Assembly (NCBI RefSeq): GCF_000321225.1 | Contig: NW_004450945.1 | Span: 1,155,777-1,219,776 of the forward strand | From: Odobenus rosmarus divergens | Taxonomy: Eukaryota > Chordata > Mammalia > Carnivora > Odobenidae | Reading direction: 5' to 3' | DNA: 64,000 nucleotides | Shown here: positions 33,950-45,059 of the stretch, piece after piece | Numbering within the stretch: the stretch's first letter is position 1 | Layout: each line of letters begins with the position of its first letter | Position numbers and translations under genes: made by a program | Notes under the pieces: model-generated | The model's input: only the letters and a program-made list of their open reading frames with translations | What the model was told of the DNA's origin: nothing | The model's database searches: none

Positions 33950-34757
33950 ACTTTGGAGGCAATTTCTTTTAAATAGAGATAATTTTTGTGTTACATGGGG
34001 AATGCAAACATTTATTCTATCGCTCAATATAGTCTTCAGTTTGGTATCAGTTGCTTCAGTTTACAAAGCATTCTGGGGTCTCTGGGTACCATCCTTAGAG
34101 TGGCCCACAAGAGACCTGTTTGGTAGTCCTTCCTTCCACTTCACAAGCAAAGCAGAGTGGTCCTCTGACTTGCCATGGTCATGGTTAGGATGGGGCTGGA
34201 ATGGGATCCTGGTCTTACAGTTCCTTGTCTGGTTCCTGACTCCCAGGGGTCCTCTGAGTTACAGTGCCAGGTATATTACCTCTCTAACAAAGGACAGGTG
34301 TGATGGGTTAGGGCAGGGCCTTAGGGTAGACGGATTCCACGAGAAAAATTTAAAAGCCCTAACACATTCTAGTGGAAATCAGAAAGCTGACCATAGTAAA
34401 AAGGCTAGGAACCAGTCTCCAATTTCTTTATGCCCATGGAGACCTGGCTGACTTAACTGCCATCATTTTAACTTCCTCAGTTCCATTAAGCCTTCATTAC
34501 TTCTATTTCTGTCAACAAGCCCAGGGTTACACAGATGAGTAGGACCCTTGCTCAGATGGACTGACTTTCTGGATACACTACTAAGAATTCCTTTATGGTA
34601 CCCACCTGGAATTCCTGACACATCCAGAGAAAACCAGTCGCATAATATTTGTCCTGAGCAGGGAATGTAATGGCTCTGATGTGCCTAGGCCTAGTAGTGC
34701 CTGTAATTATTAAATCTCCCAGCCAGTTTCCATCCAAACTGGATAATCAGCTTCTTC
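33950..34757. mobile_element. Unidentified 0.8-kb insert in a LINE-1
   Basis: LINE-1 text breaks off after about 33945 and resumes at about 34768 in nearly the next position of the L1 consensus. The block between has a higher G+C content and no L1 resemblance. It carries a 171-codon plus frame (starting in L1 at 33936, ending 34451) and a 61-codon minus frame, neither with recognisable domains. It could be an LTR-retrotransposon piece or another transposon. No TSD found. Confidence 0.4.
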
Positions 34758-35015
34758 TGTGTGTATGGGTTTAAGAAATCCCTCCTTAAACTGAGATCAT
34801 GAAGATATTCTACATTATGTTAAAAAAGCTTCAAAGTTTTGACTTCTACACTTAAGGTTTTAATCCACGTAAAATTCATTTTGTAACATGTTATATGATA
34901 GAAGTCAGCCAACTGTCTCAGCACCATTCATTCCTGGTTTACCTCTGATACCATTTCTGTTACAAATCAAGTGTCCACTTATGTGGAGATCTGTTTCTAA
35001 ATTCCTCACACTGTT

Positions 35016-35458
35016 CATTTAAAGGATGATGAGGTCACCACTCACCATAAAATAAGTAGACAAAGCTGTTATTTATTGTTTACTAGAGTACGGGAGAAGC
35101 CTGCTCATCAAGATCAGTCTCTGAGAAGAATAGCTGATCTTCTTTAAGGTTTTAGGAAGCACACATTTTGAGAAATGTAAATGATATTATCTGGAAATGT
35201 GGTTAATTCAGATAAAACTGTTATTCATTTATTGGCACTCAGAATTGGGTTTATTGAAATGAGTCTAGCACTGACAGGCTGACTTTCAGAAAAGAGGGGT
35301 GATACTGATTGGTTGGTTTGCAAATTCTGTTTGCTATGGCAAGTTACTGTTGATTATTTGAACAAGCTTAAAACTGGCTCAGATGACAATTTGTTACCAT
35401 GGCTGTAGAACAACCAATCATTTCCTAGTTCCTTTGTGGGAATTCCTAACACGTCAGT
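35016..35458 (-). mobile_element. LTR-like insert in a LINE-1
   Basis: L1 text stops at 'cacactgttc' (35015) and resumes at 'agttccgttggtctac' (about 35456), adjacent positions in the L1. On the minus strand the block starts near TGTTAGGAATTCCC, has a CCAAT motif (35308-35314 region, seen as attgg), an AATAAA-type signal about two thirds along and a second one near its end, all usual for a solo LTR. Possible short TSD (ctgttc / cagttc). Family not identified. Confidence 0.4.
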
Positions 35459-36969
35459 TCCGTTGGTCTACTTGTCTAACCAGGTACCAATATTGCACTG
35501 TGTTAATTACTATAGCTTTCTGATGAGTCTTAATATCTGGTACAACAAGTTCTCCCACTTTATTCTTTGTTTTTCAGGAGTGTCTTAGGTATTCTTGTCT
35601 ATTCTACTTCCATATATATTTTAGGAATTGCTTTTTAAGCTATATATATGCAAACTTACAATTTTGTATTACATTAAACCTCCAGATCAATTTTAGAGAA
35701 TTGACTCTCTATAATATTGAATGTTTTGATCCAAGGGTATGGTGTATTATTCCTTTTGTTGAGGTCTCAAAAATTCCTTCATGTCTCAAAAATTTTTGGA
35801 ATTTTCTCCATAAAGATTTTATATGTCTTTTGGTAGCTTTATTCTTAGGTCTATCATGTTATTTTATAGTATTGTGAGTGGATATTTTCTAATTATCTTT
35901 AAGGTATTTATTGCTACCTTAATTATATTGTGTTCAGATATCATGCTCTGTATGTATTTAATCCTTGAACAATTGTTAAAACCTGCTACCAAAATTTAGG
36001 TCAACTTTTATAAATGGCTATATTTATATGTACTCAGAAGGAATGAGTGTTGAGCAGTTATTGGATGCAATGTTCTGTATGCACCTTAGGTCTAGTTTGT
36101 AATAATATTGATTGGCTATACTCTATCCTTACTGAGTTTTCATCTGCTTGATCTACCAATTACTCAAAGAAATTGTTAAAATCTACCACTGTGATTGTGT
36201 AATTTTTTATTTCTCTTGCAATTCTGTTGAATTTTTGCTTTACACATTTTGAAACTGTGTTATTAGTTGCATATGAATAAAAAATTATAACTTCCTAGTG
36301 AATTAAAAGGCTTATCATTATAAAGTGACCCCCAATTGCTCTGGTAATGGTTTTTACCTTATACCTTGTCTGATATTAATATCATTGTCTTTCAGTTGGT
36401 AATTTTACAGTATATCTTTTTCTATTCTTATAGTTTTAACCTATCTATATCTTTATGTTATATATACTCTTTACATACTATTAGTTGTCTAATATGACAA
36501 CCTTTATTTTTAATTGCATAATTTTGTCCATTTACATTTTAATATTTTTACTTATCCATCTTAATATCTTCCTTCATCCTTTCTATTTGTACACTTCTGT
36601 ATACTCTCTGTATACTCTTCTAAATACTTTGTCTTTCCTTTTTTACTTTTGTTTGAAATCTTTTAAAATTATCTTTTGCTATTTATTTGTCTGGGAGTAA
36701 GAATTATTTTTCTGTTCTTTTAGTGGTTATTGAAAAAAATACAACACGATTAACATATCAAGGTCTACATTTAATCGATACCCTTACCTTACCCTCTTCC
36801 TGAATAGTCTAGGACCTTAACTTTTTTTCTTCACCATACCCTTAACATATATCCTACTATATTAGTACATTTTTATTGTCCCTAAGGTAGGGATTAACAG
36901 AGAATTAGAATTTGTAACTTCACAGTTTATCTTCCTAGACCTCACTTTTGTAATACTTCTAAACCTCGG

Positions 36970-38600
36970 CAAAGATGGGATGTCGGACCATTAGGACATC
37001 ATGTGATCATGCAGCCAGAGCTGCCTATCATGAATGTGGTTCCATCAGACTCACCAAATCATATGGCCTGCTAGATTCAATAATGACCCATTATTACATA
37101 GAGATTTTATACCTGTGATTAGACACAAGCAGTGCTAGAGGACATGAGTAAGGTGCATAAGCAAGCATCTCAGAAGTCCATGCCTTTTACCACTATTGCA
37201 CTAATACTTCTCTCTCCACTCATATCTCTGGTTGCACAGGAGCCTTTTATGACCATCTGATAAAAAAGAGAAAAAGCTTAGGTCATGGATAGGTTGGCTC
37301 CATATGTGGATACAAGCTGAAAATAGAAAGCAGCTGCACTAAAGCTCCATACAGGAGTAGCCCTGAAAGGTACTTGTAAGGAGAAGTCTTTCCAAAGGAC
37401 AGATCCTGGGGCTAGTATACCTAATCATCAACTTTGTGTGGAAAGAAAGTGGTTTGAAGTAAGAACATACAGAGATTCATGGTCAGCGCAAAAGTTTGGC
37501 TGGTTGGCCAGAGGCCTAGAAGGAGACAGAGTGGAAGATCAAGGAGATCTAAAGAAGCTTTTGGGTAGGCATAGGGGAAAGGGCAAGAAGTGTAAAGAAC
37601 TCTGTATTGTGTGTTAATATCCTCCAGGGAGCACCTATCACAAAAGAGTCAGTAAACAACCGAGTAGATAAAATTACCTGGCCAGTTGATGTAGGTCAGT
37701 GTCATTCATTGTACCCTCCCAGTTCTGCCCAGTGGCATAGTAGGATCATGGGGAAAAAAACCACCACGACAACAAAACAACTGTGGAAGTAGGCTCTTAG
37801 GCAATGGATGGACCCAATATCATGGGCTCTTCCTCACCAAGACTGATCTAACTACTGTCCCTGTCTAGTACCTAACATTCTAGAAAAGAAGACCAAAATT
37901 AAGCCCAAATATAACTGCATCCTTTGAAGAGACCAAGTCATCACTTGGTGATAACTTGATTCCATTGTACCCCTTCCATCTTAGAAAAGGCAAAAATTGG
38001 TATTGGTTGGAATTGACACATTTCTAGGCATGTTTTTCTTTCCTGCAGGCAGGGCCCTCACCAACATTACTAAGCAAAGACTAATAGATTATTTGATGCA
38101 CAGATACAGGATCCCACATGGCATCAAGCCATTAAAGAACCAAGAATCCAAATCTGCAGCAAATGAAAAGCAGTAATGGGCACATAACTTGTGATCTTCT
38201 GACATACTACATGACCCCAACACTGCTAGCATAAAAGAGTAATGAAGTGGTGTTTTGAAGTCAGAGCTAATGTACCAGGTTAGAAATGATTCTGTGAGGT
38301 TGGAATGGTATCCTTGAGGAAGTAGTGTATACCTAAATGAATGACCATTATACAGAACTGTCACCAGTAGGTAAAATACTGGGGTATAGGAACCAAGGAA
38401 CAGAAGTAAGAGTGGCCTGGCTTGTGATCATTGCCAGTGAAACACTTTGGGAATATGGGCTTAATGCTTCCACATTGTTTGTCTTTGTAAGTCTAGAGCT
38501 AGTGTCAGACAAGATGCTCCTTGAAAGAAATGGTAAACAAAGAAAGTCCCATCCCTCACACTTTAAATTGATTGAGAGAAAAAGAAAAATTAAATAGTAA
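36970..38600 (+). mobile_element. ERVL endogenous retrovirus pol relic
   Basis: Nucleotide and short translated stretches on the plus strand fit ERVL pol in order: a region before and across RNase H (36970-37800, including the 61-codon frame at 37607-37792) and the integrase core to integrase end/dUTPase side (about 38060-38600, including the 86-codon frame at 38337-38597). Between them text is shortened and scrambled by indels. Stop codons and frameshifts break it throughout; it has no coding capacity. No gag or flanking LTR pair is visible. It is an old fossil. Confidence 0.75.
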
Positions 38601-38689
38601 TAATAATAGTAGTAAGGGTCTTTCTTATGAAAGCACAGAGAAGAGGCTCCTAAGCCAAATAGATGTGTTTTTTTTGTTGGGCAAGGAGG

Positions 38690-39030
38690 AAGGTAGGGAT
38701 TAAGAGAATTAGAAAAGGCAGGAAAGACTTCCAGGAAGAGATAATGACTGAATTGGATTTTGTAGGAAAGAGAGCAATTAATCATGCCGATGTGAAGGTG
38801 AAAGTCATTCAGGCAAAAGGCAGAGAAACTTATGCTAAGACAGGGAGATGTACAGATTTCAGTAAGTGAAATGGAGTTTGAGAGGGAAAGGAATGTGCCA
38901 GAAGGTTAGGCTGCAGAGGCAGAGGACAAAGCAAAAACCTTTAATGCTAAGGATGCCTGGGGGCAATAGGAAGTCATCAAAAGGTGCTGATCAGGAGAAC
39001 GAGGCGATTCCTTGTCCACTGAGCAAATTG
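38690..39030 (-). mobile_element. L2 LINE relic, antisense
   Basis: 'acttccaggaagagataatg', 'actgaattggattttgtagg', 'aatgtgccagaaggttaggc' and 'gcaataggaagtcatcaaaa' are the antisense of the L2 ORF2 end (the 'cagtggcttcccattgc' segment and beyond). It complements the sense L2 at 23.5-24.1 kb. Confidence 0.7.
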
Positions 39031-39799
39031 AACTGAGAATGCTCATTCTTGTGTACCTTGTCCTTACCTCATTCAGAAAAGAAACACTCTCCTTTTGACA
39101 ACAAATCCATACCTTCAAAAGATTTATAGACTTCTGGAGAAATTCCAGTGTAAGACTCCAAGTTCAGAACCAACTGTTTTTGAGAGAGAGAGACAGAGGG
39201 AATCTTTACTTTTGAGAGTGTGAAAGTGTTTTTTACTTTTTTGGGGGTGGGGGGAGATTTTTGGAAAACCAGGCCCTGATTACAGAGGCAGAGGGTGTAA
39301 TTATTTCAATAATAAGTTGTCTCGGGAACCAGAATTTCCATTAAGAAAAGAGGACAAGGAAAACTACAAGAAAATCCACTGGGTTTTAGCTCTGCAAAGA
39401 ATCACAAATTTGTGAAATCCAGGGCAATACTTTGCTAAGAGATTCCTCTCAGGAAATAAATAAATAAATCAGATCACAAACATGCACTTGCTAATTGGCC
39501 CTTGGTTAAAAGTGACTCCATTTTCCAGGCCATTAAGGAACATTAGCCCATGGGCAATACTTTCCCATTTCCTTTGAGATTTTGGATTTAAAGCCCAGGA
39601 TGCGTTAGAAACCTTGTTCCATTGAATATATTCTCCTCTGCCAGCTTCCCTTTGGACTTTTGATATTTATAGCTAATTGCTCCTTTCTCAGTGCTTGAAT
39701 AGCTCTTTCTGACAACCAATCCCTGTACCTGTCTTAACTTACAGGACTGTGAATGCAGGAGTCAGTGAGCCTTTTCTGTGAATTGCAAGAAACAGGAAA
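39031..39799. other. Unique sequence
   Basis: A short (GA)n lies at about 39182-39198 and a G-run at about 39242-39255. No gene or identifiable transposon. Confidence 0.45.
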
Positions 39800-39935
39800 T
39801 TTTAGTCAGAGGGACTTTGAACTGCAAACTTGCCACTTGCTAGTGGCCTGAGGCAATGGAACCTCACCAGGTCTCAGTTTGCTAATCCATGAATTGGAGA
39901 CACAAGACCTCCCATGAAATCTTATTACTGTGTTC
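39800..39935 (+). mobile_element. MIR SINE relic
   Basis: 'aaacttgccacttgctagtg', 'acctcaccaggtctcagttt' and 'gctaatccatgaattggaga' follow sense MIR. Confidence 0.6.
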
Positions 39936-39942
39936 CTTTAAT

Positions 39943-40104
39943 AAGTGGTTCTTAGCCCAAGCCATACATCACTTGGGGAAGCTTTCAAAAAGACCCTTGA
40001 CAGGGTCTCATACTTGGAGATGCTGATTTAGTGGACCAGGGCATTAGCATCTTTTAAAAGCTCCTCATGTGATTCTAAAGGGCAGCCATAGTGGACAACC
40101 ACTG
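39943..40104 (+). mobile_element. MER5A-type hAT-Charlie element
   Basis: Opens 'aagtggttcttagcccaagc', continues 'acatcacttggggaagcttt', 'gctgatttagtggaccaggg', 'cattagcatcttttaaaagc' and 'tcctcatgtgattctaaagg', and closes 'gtggacaaccactg'. The two ends form the imperfect inverted terminal repeat of MER5A, and the length (162 bp) is close to full. Confidence 0.85.
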
Positions 40105-40743
40105 CCTCAAACCAAGCCATCCCAGCCAGGAAACAAGTACAAAGTAAGGTGGGCATCAGGCCTGAGCGCACTGCTCTTCACACTGACCTAGTGAACAGAT
40201 TAAAGCCTCCCTCTTCTCTGCATGACATGTCCTTTGACTGCCCCAGCCACAGGGAGGAGGGGGCAATCTCCATTTCAGACTGGCAAAATTTATTGACCCG
40301 AGAAGAAAAAAAATGAGTAAAAGAGTAGGGAAGGAGCCTGATGCCTTTACTTCTTCTGTGGTGGTGGGACCTTGTGAGGAGCAGACCAAAGGCCTAGAAC
40401 TGCTACCTTGCAAACATCCCCAGACCTTCTGCAAACTGTAACCCCTGGTGGGAAGCTTTTTCTTTCACCTGGAGGCCTGGAAAAACATCTCATATTAAGC
40501 ACAGGAACTAATATTCTGTGATCGTTTGCCCAACAGGGATAACTCTACTAAGCACATGCACAGCGTTTAGGCTTCCGGCATCAGTCTGTAAAGGGCCAGG
40601 GCCGGAGGGGGGGGGCTGTGTGCCAGCTCTCAGGGGGATTGAGAGATCTGGAAGGTTAAGCAGAACTTCCCCTCAGGACCACAGAATAGACTCCTGTCTG
40701 CCACACACTGAGATCTCTCAGCTGCTGGACTACTCTAGGCCAG
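40105..40743. other. Unique sequence, G+C-rich in its middle
   Basis: Contains a run of nine G at about 40607-40615. A 92-codon minus frame and an 87-codon plus frame are present (40156-40434, 40518-40781), the latter ending in the hAT element. No domain recognised. Confidence 0.45.
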
Positions 40744-41017
40744 TTGGTTCTCAAACATTAGCATGCATCAGAGTTACATAGGGACTTATAATTAACCATA
40801 TACAAAGCCACAAAGATAAGCTTAATCAGTTTTAAAAGGCAGGCATCAAAAAGATAATGTTAAAATATAAAATGTAAGCATGTAGAAATATACAAATGCA
40901 AACTAGAGACTCCTGAGTCTCACCTCAGAATTCCTGATTCAGTAGATCTGCATCTCTAACTCATTCCCAGGGGAGGCTGCTCCTGGCTGGAGGCCCCACT
41001 TGGAGACCCTCTTCTAG
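40744..41017 (-). mobile_element. MER20-like hAT element with a central insertion
   Basis: 'tggttctcaaacattagcat' and 'gcatcagagttacatagg' at the left, and 'ctcacctcagaattcctgat', 'tcagtagatctgcatctcta' and 'cccacttggagaccctcttc' at the right, are the two halves of a MER20-like element. About 100 AT-rich bases (about 40790-40890) separate them, longer than expected, so there may be a small insertion. Confidence 0.65.
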
Positions 41018-41244
41018 GGCACCAGCATGGAGCAGCTCCCGCCGGCTGGGTTAGCAAGGATCAGATATGTTTGCTCCTCAATCTGTTAAAGATTCTCTTC
41101 TTTCAGTGTAATTTAATTAAACAATAGGTAACTAATGCAATACAAGTGTAAATAAAAGAGTTTGTTCTGTTTTTCTCTGAAAATGAAATAGAATATTTTG
41201 GGAATATCCCATAGGAATGTTGCTTTTAAAAAAAAATCATCCAG

Positions 41245-41430
41245 GGGCCCCTGCCTGGCTCAGTTGGTTAAGGGTCTGCCTTCGGCTCAGGTCATGATCC
41301 CAGGGTCCTGGGATCGAGTCCTGTATCGGGCTCCTCGCCTGCTTCTCCCTCTGCCAGTCATTCCCCCTGCTTGGGTACTTTCTCTCTCTCTCTGACAAAT
41401 AAATAAATAAAATCTTTAAAAAAAAAAAAA
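41245..41430 (+). mobile_element. SINEC with internal deletion, perfect TSD
   Basis: Head 'gggcccctgcctggctcag', B-box region 'gggatcgagtcctg', and a body that jumps from 'tcgggctcct' to 'cgcctgcttctcc', lacking about 15 bases present in sister copies. Tail aaataaataaataaaatc then A13. The TSD tcatccag preceded by A's is perfect at 41237-41244 and 41431-41438. A comparatively recent insertion. Confidence 0.97.
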
Positions 41431-41438
41431 TCATCCAG

Positions 41439-42125
41439 CTAGTGACCTCTCAGGTGAGAATACTGTTTTGGAGTGTTGGGGCGGGAGGTGGGGAGGCAGA
41501 ATGATAAAACTCTTGAATTCCTGCATTCAGGGTGCTTCATGGGGGTTTTATAATGTCTTTGCTCCACTTTAAAGATATTGAAACTGGAAAAGACCTTGGC
41601 ACTACAACAACATATCAACTCAATGTGTATATACACACTTTAAATTAAAGAAAAACGTTTCTGAGAAATCTTCTCCAAAAGTGTTTATGATATTTTTATT
41701 CTCCTCAGCCATTCATATATTTTGTTCATTCTTATTCATATATATTGAATTCATAAATCAACTGACCAATTACTGATGCCTGTAACTACTAAAGTCAAAT
41801 CACACTAATTTTGTTTTTACCTACATATTGACCACAGAGGTTTCTCTTCATTTTAAAGACTTGCAAATAGAAAAATAAATTCACTTTGGAGTTATGAAAG
41901 TATTCGGTCACAAAAGGGAAAAAGGAATCTTGTTCTAAGGACTTGGAAGGAAAGACTTTCACACATATACACCCACACCCATGCTCCTGCACCCACACAC
42001 AGAGTAGGCGGTGTGACTCAGTACCTCGCGCTACATCATAAATATTGTTACGTAGGATTCCATTTTTTATAAATCGCTTCTTTCTCCTTTACCTAATATT
42101 TAATTAGGTGAGAGTTTTTAACATT
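41439..42125. other. Unique sequence
   Basis: A CA-rich stretch lies at about 41960-42000. No gene or identifiable transposon. Confidence 0.45.
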
Positions 42126-42138
42126 TCTATATGCTATT

Positions 42139-42328
42139 TTTTTTTTAAGATTTTATTTATTTATTGGAGAGAGAGAGAGCACACCTGCGGGGTGAGTGGG
42201 GGGAGGTGGGGGGGAAACAAACTCCCTGCTGTGCTGGGAGACCAACAGTGGGCCTCAGTCCCAGGATCCCAAGATCATGACCTGAGCCAAAGGCAGACGC
42301 TTAACTGATTAAGCTAGCCAGGCATCCC
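42139..42328 (-). mobile_element. SINEC, antisense, perfect 13-bp TSD
   Basis: Tail ttttttttaagattttattt, a GA run, a G-rich body, 'cccaggatcccaagatcatg' and 'acctgagccaaaggcagacg', then 'ctagccaggcatccc'. The TSD tctatatgctatt is perfect at 42126-42138 and 42329-42341. Confidence 0.97.
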
Positions 42329-42341
42329 TCTATATGCTATT

Positions 42342-42799
42342 ATTTTATATTTGTTTAATATAATACAGTTTCTCCTTTAAGAATTATTATTGTTATTACT
42401 ATTGTAAATTATTATTGGAGTCTTCATAAAGCATTTTACTTCTTGCACCAAAGTTGGATATATATCTAAGAATGCTGCCTAATTAATTGCATTGTATCAT
42501 TATTTTTGATATCTTACTGTTCTGGAGACTTAAATGTTACGTTAGTCTTTCATTAAAACTGTATCCTGTTCTGCCTGGGAAACTCCTGGTTAATTCCTAA
42601 AGCTGCAAGTGATACATTTACTCTTTGAGTCTCTCTAACTAGAGCTTACTTCTACATTAGAACTAACTTATGTTGTATCACACATATTTATATTGCATAT
42701 ATTTGTTTACTGCTTATGGCAAACCAAACCCCATATCTTATTTGGGCAAACTTTTTCCTAAAGTTTGTTTAGAAGAAAAAAAAATCAGAAATAGTTTTT
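42342..42799. other. Unique AT-rich sequence
   Basis: No recognised feature. Confidence 0.4.
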
Positions 42800-43870
42800 A
42801 AAACTATGAATAATTAGATCAATGAGAGAAGAAAAATCCCTACCAATTATTAGAATACATTATAAAGCCACGATGTGATATTAGCATAAAAAGACATATT
42901 TCAGTAAAAAAAAAAAAAATAGGTTACCCAGATATAGACCCCATTACAGACAGAGAGACAGACACTGAAAATCAAAAGTAGAGAAGGTACCCAGGGCACC
43001 TGGGTGGCTCAGTTGTTAAGCGTCTTCTTTCGGCTCATGTCATGATCCTGGGGTCCTGGGATCAAGCCCCGCGTCAGGCTCCCTGCTCCGCGGGGAGTCC
43101 GCTTCTCCCTCTGACCCTCCCCGCCATGTGCTTTCTCTCTCTCTCATTCTCTCTCTCTCAAATAAATAAATAAAATCTTAAAAAAAAAAGTAGAGAAGGC
43201 ACCAACCAATACATAGAGTAGGGATTAATGGTTACAATTTGGATTAAAAATAATTTAAAACCTTTTCTCGTCCTGTACATTCTTTACTTCTAGACTCAAA
43301 CCATTAAAAAAATTGTAAGAAAGGTAATCATGGTCAAGTATATGGACAGGAGAGCATGTTCCAAAATTATCAGTGATAAAAGATGTGCTTTCATGAATAT
43401 ACATAGAGATAGATAATAGATGATAGACCATTACAGATCTTTTTTGATCGACCATTTTTATATGGTTAAAATAAAAAACTGACAACATCCAAAAAAAAAA
43501 ATCTGGCAAAAACAGATTCTGAAATTAGATAGAAACAAATACTTGTTGATAAGGACTTATGAAAATTAATGTGAAAAATAATAAAGTTCTAAAATAAATA
43601 CAGAGGAAAATAAACTTAAAAGAGTAGACAAAGTTAGCTCACAAAGATGGAAATGTTTACACCTCACTAGTAATCAAAAAAGGCAAATTAAAATCATGAG
43701 ATACAATTTTCAACTACCAAATTAAAAACCATTTGAATGATAATACATAATTCCATCCAGTGGGCAGGGCAATAGGCACTCTCATCAACTATTGCTTAAA
43801 CTCCTTGGAAAGTAAATTGCAATTATGCATAAAAATATTCATTCATCCTTCTTAACATTTTGGGAAAATC
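42800..43870 (+). mobile_element. LINE-1 ORF2 relic, interrupted by a SINE
   Basis: Left of the SINE, 'gatgtgatattagcataaaa' and 'cccagatatagaccccatta' fit L1 ORF2. Right of it, at about 43640-43830, 'tcactagtaatcaaaaaagg', 'caaattaaaatcatgagata' and 'ataggcactctcatcaacta' fit the ORF2 C-terminal segment. Frame destroyed. Confidence 0.6.
42993..43185 (+). mobile_element. SINEC, sense, 18-bp TSD
   Basis: 'agggcacctgggtggctcag', 'ctcatgtcatgatcctgggg', B-box region 'gggatcaagccccg', a CT-rich body with two (TC)n runs, and (AAAT)n A-rich tail. TSD aaaagtagagaaggtacc (42974-42991) and aaaagtagagaaggcacc (43186-43203), one mismatch. Inserted in the LINE-1 relic. Confidence 0.97.
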
Positions 43871-43964
43871 ATCCTAAATTATTTTGTAATAAATGTGGCT
43901 TTTTAAAGAGAAACCTAGACTTGCACCCAATATTCATATTCCTTTTCTGTCGGGTGAAGTTATT

Positions 43965-44060
43965 ACTGGGAAGGGACTGCCCAGCCCCTTTTGCAGTTAG
44001 GTGGAGCCATATGGCTAAGTTCCAGTGAATGGAACGGGGAAAAACTAATCTAAGCTACCC
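43965..44060 (+). mobile_element. MaLR-like LTR fragment
   Basis: 'ccttttgcagttaggtggag', 'ccatatggctaagttccagt' and 'gaatggaac' match the 5' part of the LTR relics at 10.9-11.9 kb. Only this piece is left. Confidence 0.5.
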
Positions 44061-44064
44061 CCAG

Positions 44065-44265
44065 TACTGGCCAGACTCTGTAGATTCAAAGCTTAGATTT
44101 CTATTATTGATGCATAGCCTTAAACAAGTTATCTAACTAACACTTTGTGCCTCAGTTTCCTCATCTGTAAAATGAGTTTTATAAAAGTCCCTACTTCATA
44201 GGGTTAAGAGTTAAAAATGATTTAATACATAATAAATTCTTAGACCAATGTCAGGAGACCAGTAG
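44065..44265 (+). mobile_element. MIR SINE relic, well preserved
   Basis: 'gcctcagtttcctcatctgt', 'aaaatgagttttataaaagt', 'ccctacttcatagggttaag' and 'gatttaatacataataaat' give a nearly complete sense MIR core and 3' end. Confidence 0.9.
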
Positions 44266-44779
44266 GTCAGGAAAGCGTAAGCATGGCTAGAACCATCAAG
44301 AATGGCAACATAAGGTTTCACCCCAGAAGAGATGTTGTCTGCCTTGATCCATGGGGTGGGTCACAGGTTTCAAAATGAAGGAGACTCAGACTTCCCAGGA
44401 CATGCCCTCCTTTCTCTTGAAAATTCTGAACAACAGTGTTGAGATCATTAGGCAGTGTTTACAGTGGCACGGAACCTATACCGTGATCTAGCAGACCCTC
44501 TCAAGACCATCTTGTCACCACAGATCTGGGAACACCAATCAGCCTGACCCCTCCAGAGAATGAAAAGAAGGGTTATCTGGTTGAAGCTTTCCAGGGAGTC
44601 TCAGTATGAATCCACTTAGTGTCCCTGAAGGTGAAACGTTACTTATATAAGTAAAGGTCTGTGGCTAGAAATTGTGATAAGAACACAACTAAAATAGAGC
44701 CTCAAGAAAACACCTCTACACCTCTCTTGCCCTGGGCATATATTTGCCTTGAAGTAAACAATATCTTTTAAAACTTTAT
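44266..44779. other. Unique sequence
   Basis: No gene or identifiable repeat. Confidence 0.45.
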
Positions 44780-45015
44780 TTAACAACCACTTATATAGCA
44801 CTTAGTATGCAAAAGGCATTGATTTAAGAAGTAGACCCAATTAATTCATTTAATCCTCATAACAAACCAGCAAGGAATACTCATTTATTACCCATATTTT
44901 ACTGATGAGCTTAAGTAGCTTGCCCAAGGTCACACAGATAGTAAGTGATAAAACCACAATTCAAGCCCAGACAATATGACTCCCCAGTCTGTCCTCTGAG
45001 CTGCTAAGCTCTCTC
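44780..45015 (-). mobile_element. MIR SINE relic, antisense, near full length
   Basis: 'acttatatagcacttagtat', 'ttaattcatttaatcctcat', 'aagtagcttgcccaaggtca', 'cacagatagtaagtgataaa' and 'attcaagcccagacaatatg' span the antisense MIR, including the B-box remnant. Confidence 0.9.
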
Positions 45016-45059
45016 GCCTCTCTCGCCATACCAAAGGAGATGCCCATTAATGCTATTTT

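Larger units (their letters stand above)
32866..36900 (-). mobile_element. Ancient LINE-1 (L1M type), minus strand, with two inserts
   Basis: The 3' end begins at 32866 ('gttatgacatacacacagaa'). L1 text follows: 'ctattaagtt'-like and 'ttgtggttttaatttgcatt' (33611), 'aggaactccttatatattct' (33760), 'tttaagaaatccctccttaa' (34771), 'ttggtctacttgtctaacca' (35464), 'aattactatagctttctgat' (35505), ORF2-proximal text to about 36520 and L1 5' text to about 36900. ORF2 is partly missing near 35.9 kb. Two unrelated blocks interrupt it (about 33950-34757 and 35016-35458). No open frame. Confidence 0.8.

Noticed and set aside
33936..34451. 171-codon open frame, plus strand
   Set aside because: Begins in LINE-1 sequence and continues into an unidentified insert; no domain recognised. 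Kept only as part of the insert finding.
36970..38600. Possible intact retroviral gene
   Set aside because: Many stops and frameshifts, no LTR pair and missing segments. It is a dead fossil.
38348..38785. 145-codon open frame, minus strand
   Set aside because: Antisense to the ERVL relic and the adjoining L2, with a tyrosine run produced by a TAA/TAG triplet repeat.
40590..40720. CpG island or promoter
   Set aside because: A short G-rich run only; too small and too poor in CG for an island, and no transcript context.
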